Part shown: positions 62,776 to 64,000 of the stretch, piece after piece
How the letters are laid out: every line of letters begins with the position of its first letter
Position numbering within the stretch: the stretch's first letter is position 1
NCBI GenBank assembly: GCA_045661225.1
Contig: JAZRFF010000020.1
Location: forward strand, 67,681-131,680
From: HGM04593 sp045661225
GTDB taxonomy: Bacteria > Bacteroidota > Bacteroidia > Bacteroidales > Bacteroidaceae
Reading direction: 5' to 3'
DNA: 64,000 bases
The notes under the pieces: model-generated
Database searches by the model: none
What the model was told of the DNA's origin: nothing
The model's input: the letters and a program-made list of their open reading frames with translations, nothing else
Program-made: the position numbers and the translations under genes

Positions 62776-63744
62776 ATGAGGTTTCATCAGTTTTTGCGTG
62801 ATTGGTCGTTGCCTATCTCTATGCTTGACGGGGTGGCAATGTATCTGCTCTATTCTAATATACCTGTTTTCAAAGGTACCGGTGGTTTTATGTCGGCAGT
62901 GGTCGCAGTGGTGCAGCCTTCGTTGATATTTGCGATGCTTTTTGTAACTTTTTGCAAGGTTCGTATAGGCGAACTTAAACCCTCGCGGTGGCATTTGTGG
63001 TTGTTGCTGTGCCAGTTGCTTCCGTTCGCGGCCTTGTCGCTTTCTATTGCTTTTTTCAGGGGTATGAGCGTTACGCTCAAGGTGTTGCTTGAGTCGGCAA
63101 TGATGTGCTTTATCTGTCCTACGGCAACTGCTGCCGCTGTAATTACGGCAAGATTGGGCGGGAATTCTGCCTCGTTAATTTCGTATACAATGCAGATAAA
63201 TATTGCGGTTGCGCTTGTGGCACCGCTGTTGCTCGCCTTCTCGCACCCTGTAGAGGGGGTGTCGCTTGGAGCGTCGTTCTTGCTTATATTGGCGAAGGTT
63301 TTTCCGTTGTTGCTGTGTCCGCTGCTCTGCTCGGAACTGTTGCGCAGGCTTCTGCCGCGTCTGCATAATTATATTGTGAATAAAGGGCGTAACTGGCCTT
63401 TTTATTTGTGGTTGGTGGCTTTGTCGCTTGCTATCGCTATGACTACACGGGCTATTGCGCACAGCACTCTGCCGTTTGTCGTGATGCTGGGTATTGCGCT
63501 GGTGGCATTAGTGTGCTGTTTGCTGCAATTTGCTGTTGGGCGTCGTATTGGCGGCCGTTACGGCGAGGTTATTACAGGTGGACAGGCTCTTGGACAGAAG
63601 AATACGGTTTTTGCAATTTGGTTGGCCTACACGTTTCTTACTCCGGTAACTGCCATAGCCGGCGGGTTCTACTCTTTGTGGCATAATATTGTAAATACAC
63701 GGCAATTGTACAAGCATAATCACAGACGAATGTCTGCTAAATAA
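62776..63744 (+). CDS. BASS-type (bile acid:sodium symporter-like) transporter
   Basis: Integral membrane protein of 322 residues with about nine to ten helices. The central ICPTATAAAVITARLGGNSASLIS with the following MQINIAVALVAPLLL and the late GQALGQKNTVFAIWLAYTFLTP resemble the two crossed-helix regions of the SBF/BASS family. Such proteins carry bile acids, pyruvate, pantoate or other organic anions with sodium. The substrate is not deducible; the position after aroQ might hint at an aromatic or keto acid, which is speculative. Confidence 0.72.
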   Translation: MRFHQFLRDWSLPISMLDGVAMYLLYSNIPVFKGTGGFMSAVVAVVQPSLIFAMLFVTFCKVRIGELKPSRWHLWLLLCQLLPFAALSLSIAFFRGMSVTLKVLLESAMMCFICPTATAAAVITARLGGNSASLISYTMQINIAVALVAPLLLAFSHPVEGVSLGASFLLILAKVFPLLLCPLLCSELLRRLLPRLHNYIVNKGRNWPFYLWLVALSLAIAMTTRAIAHSTLPFVVMLGIALVALVCCLLQFAVGRRIGGRYGEVITGGQALGQKNTVFAIWLAYTFLTPVTAIAGGFYSLWHNIVNTRQLYKHNHRRMSAK

Positions 63745-63778
63745 AAAAACAACGAGCATTTTTTTAAAAATTGAAGTG

Positions 63779-63811
63779 AACCCCAAAGTTTGGACAAAAA
63801 ACTTTGGGGTT
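63779..63811. repeat. Hairpin at the IS end, overlapping the transposase leader
   Basis: AACCCCAAAGTT (63779-63790) is perfectly complementary to 63800-63811 around a nine-base loop. It lies just before the orfA ATG at 63818. In other IS elements such hairpins protect against transcription or translation entering from outside. Confidence 0.75.
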
Positions 63812-63817
63812 TATTTT

Positions 63818-64000
63818 ATGCGTAAGAAACACGATCACCAAGCATTGCTCAAATACATGCATATGCTTGAAGATGGATATTCCATCACACATATCGAAGA
63901 CAATTATGGTATTTGCAACACAAGATTGAGCAAATTATGGTTATTGTATCAGAAGGAAGGTACAAAAGTACTACATCGTCAAGCGTACACTCGTTCAAAT
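63818..64000 (+). CDS. IS3-family transposase OrfA, partial at window edge
   Basis: First 61 codons of a helix-turn-helix protein, MRKKHDHQALLKYMHMLEDG, open to the window edge. The pattern of a basic first helix, SITHIEDNYGICNTRLSKLW as helix-turn-helix and LYQKEG matches the OrfA start of IS3/IS150 transposases, which bind the terminal repeats. OrfB, with the DDE catalytic residues, would lie beyond the window. Confidence 0.78.
   Translation, partial: MRKKHDHQALLKYMHMLEDGYSITHIEDNYGICNTRLSKLWLLYQKEGTKVLHRQAYTRSN

Larger units (their letters stand above)
63772..64000 (+). mobile_element. IS3-family insertion sequence, left end (runs off the window)
   Basis: TGAAGTGAACCCCAAAGTTT at 63772-63791 resembles the left terminal inverted repeat of IS150-group elements and begins with TG as expected. 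The first transposase gene begins 46 bases inside. The right end, and hence target duplication, lies outside the window. A 12-bp hairpin lies over the end (see the separate entry). Confidence 0.75.

Overview
The window reads as chromosomal DNA of an anaerobic member of the Bacteroidota, most likely order Bacteroidales. Several genes match their recognised families throughout and are typical of this group: a GldH-type lipoprotein, a large DUF2723 membrane protein, a DUF4290 protein, a PSP1/RicT protein, a GH109-type oxidoreductase-fold protein, an Aur1-like PAP2 protein of the kind used in sphingolipid synthesis, and a purH-mreBCD-mrdA-rodA order. Many intergenic regions carry the TTTG / TAnnTTTG promoter of this phylum, and Shine-Dalgarno sequences are mostly absent. 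The anaerobic class III ribonucleotide reductase at the left edge supports an anaerobic life. No tRNA, rRNA, CRISPR array or prophage was seen.

Layout, left to right. 0-2.6 kb: nrdD (cut by the window edge) and nrdG, closed by a strong terminator. 2.8-7.0 kb (minus): rnr followed by a response regulator and its sensor kinase. 7.3-9.2 kb (plus): an NAD-dependent epimerase/reductase and an Aur1-type PAP2 enzyme, together a plausible sphingolipid pair. 9.4-16.7 kb (all minus): an accessory island of small unrecognised proteins around one AAA+ ATPase with an atypical Walker B; it contains a likely pseudogene, a paralogous gene pair and a shared promoter-like motif. 17.0-21.5 kb (plus): a PepSY-like secreted protein, then metF-holB-ricT-gldH. 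21.5-28.7 kb (minus): purH and the elongasome genes mreB-mreC-mreD-mrdA-rodA. 29-32 kb: nadB (minus) and dacB (plus). 32.1-39.7 kb (minus): priA, a DUF2723 protein, a polysaccharide deacetylase and queG.

40.1-42.3 kb (plus): four small lipoprotein genes. Three share a helical repeat unit, present once, about four times and once. 42.4-51.6 kb (minus): one long operon of envelope and housekeeping genes (tsaB, DUF4290, murA, rimM, a LytM-like protein, dxr, rseP, a lipoprotein serpin and alkaline phosphatase). 51.8-54.5 kb (plus): yicC-type RNase, gmk, nadD and a MORN-repeat protein. 54.6-56.3 kb: a secreted GH109-like protein with an unusual Ala/Lys tail. 56.6-63.7 kb (plus): shikimate and aromatic amino acid genes (DAHP synthase, tyrA, aroB, aroA, pheA, aroQ) and a BASS-type transporter. 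A tandem pair of about 120-bp structured repeats separates pheA from aroQ. The last 230 bp are the left end of an IS3-family insertion sequence.

The best leads for something undescribed are the 9.4-16.7 kb island with its common upstream motif, the repeat-unit lipoprotein cluster, and the tandem foldable repeats between pheA and aroQ. Functions rest on motif recognition by eye; no database search was possible.
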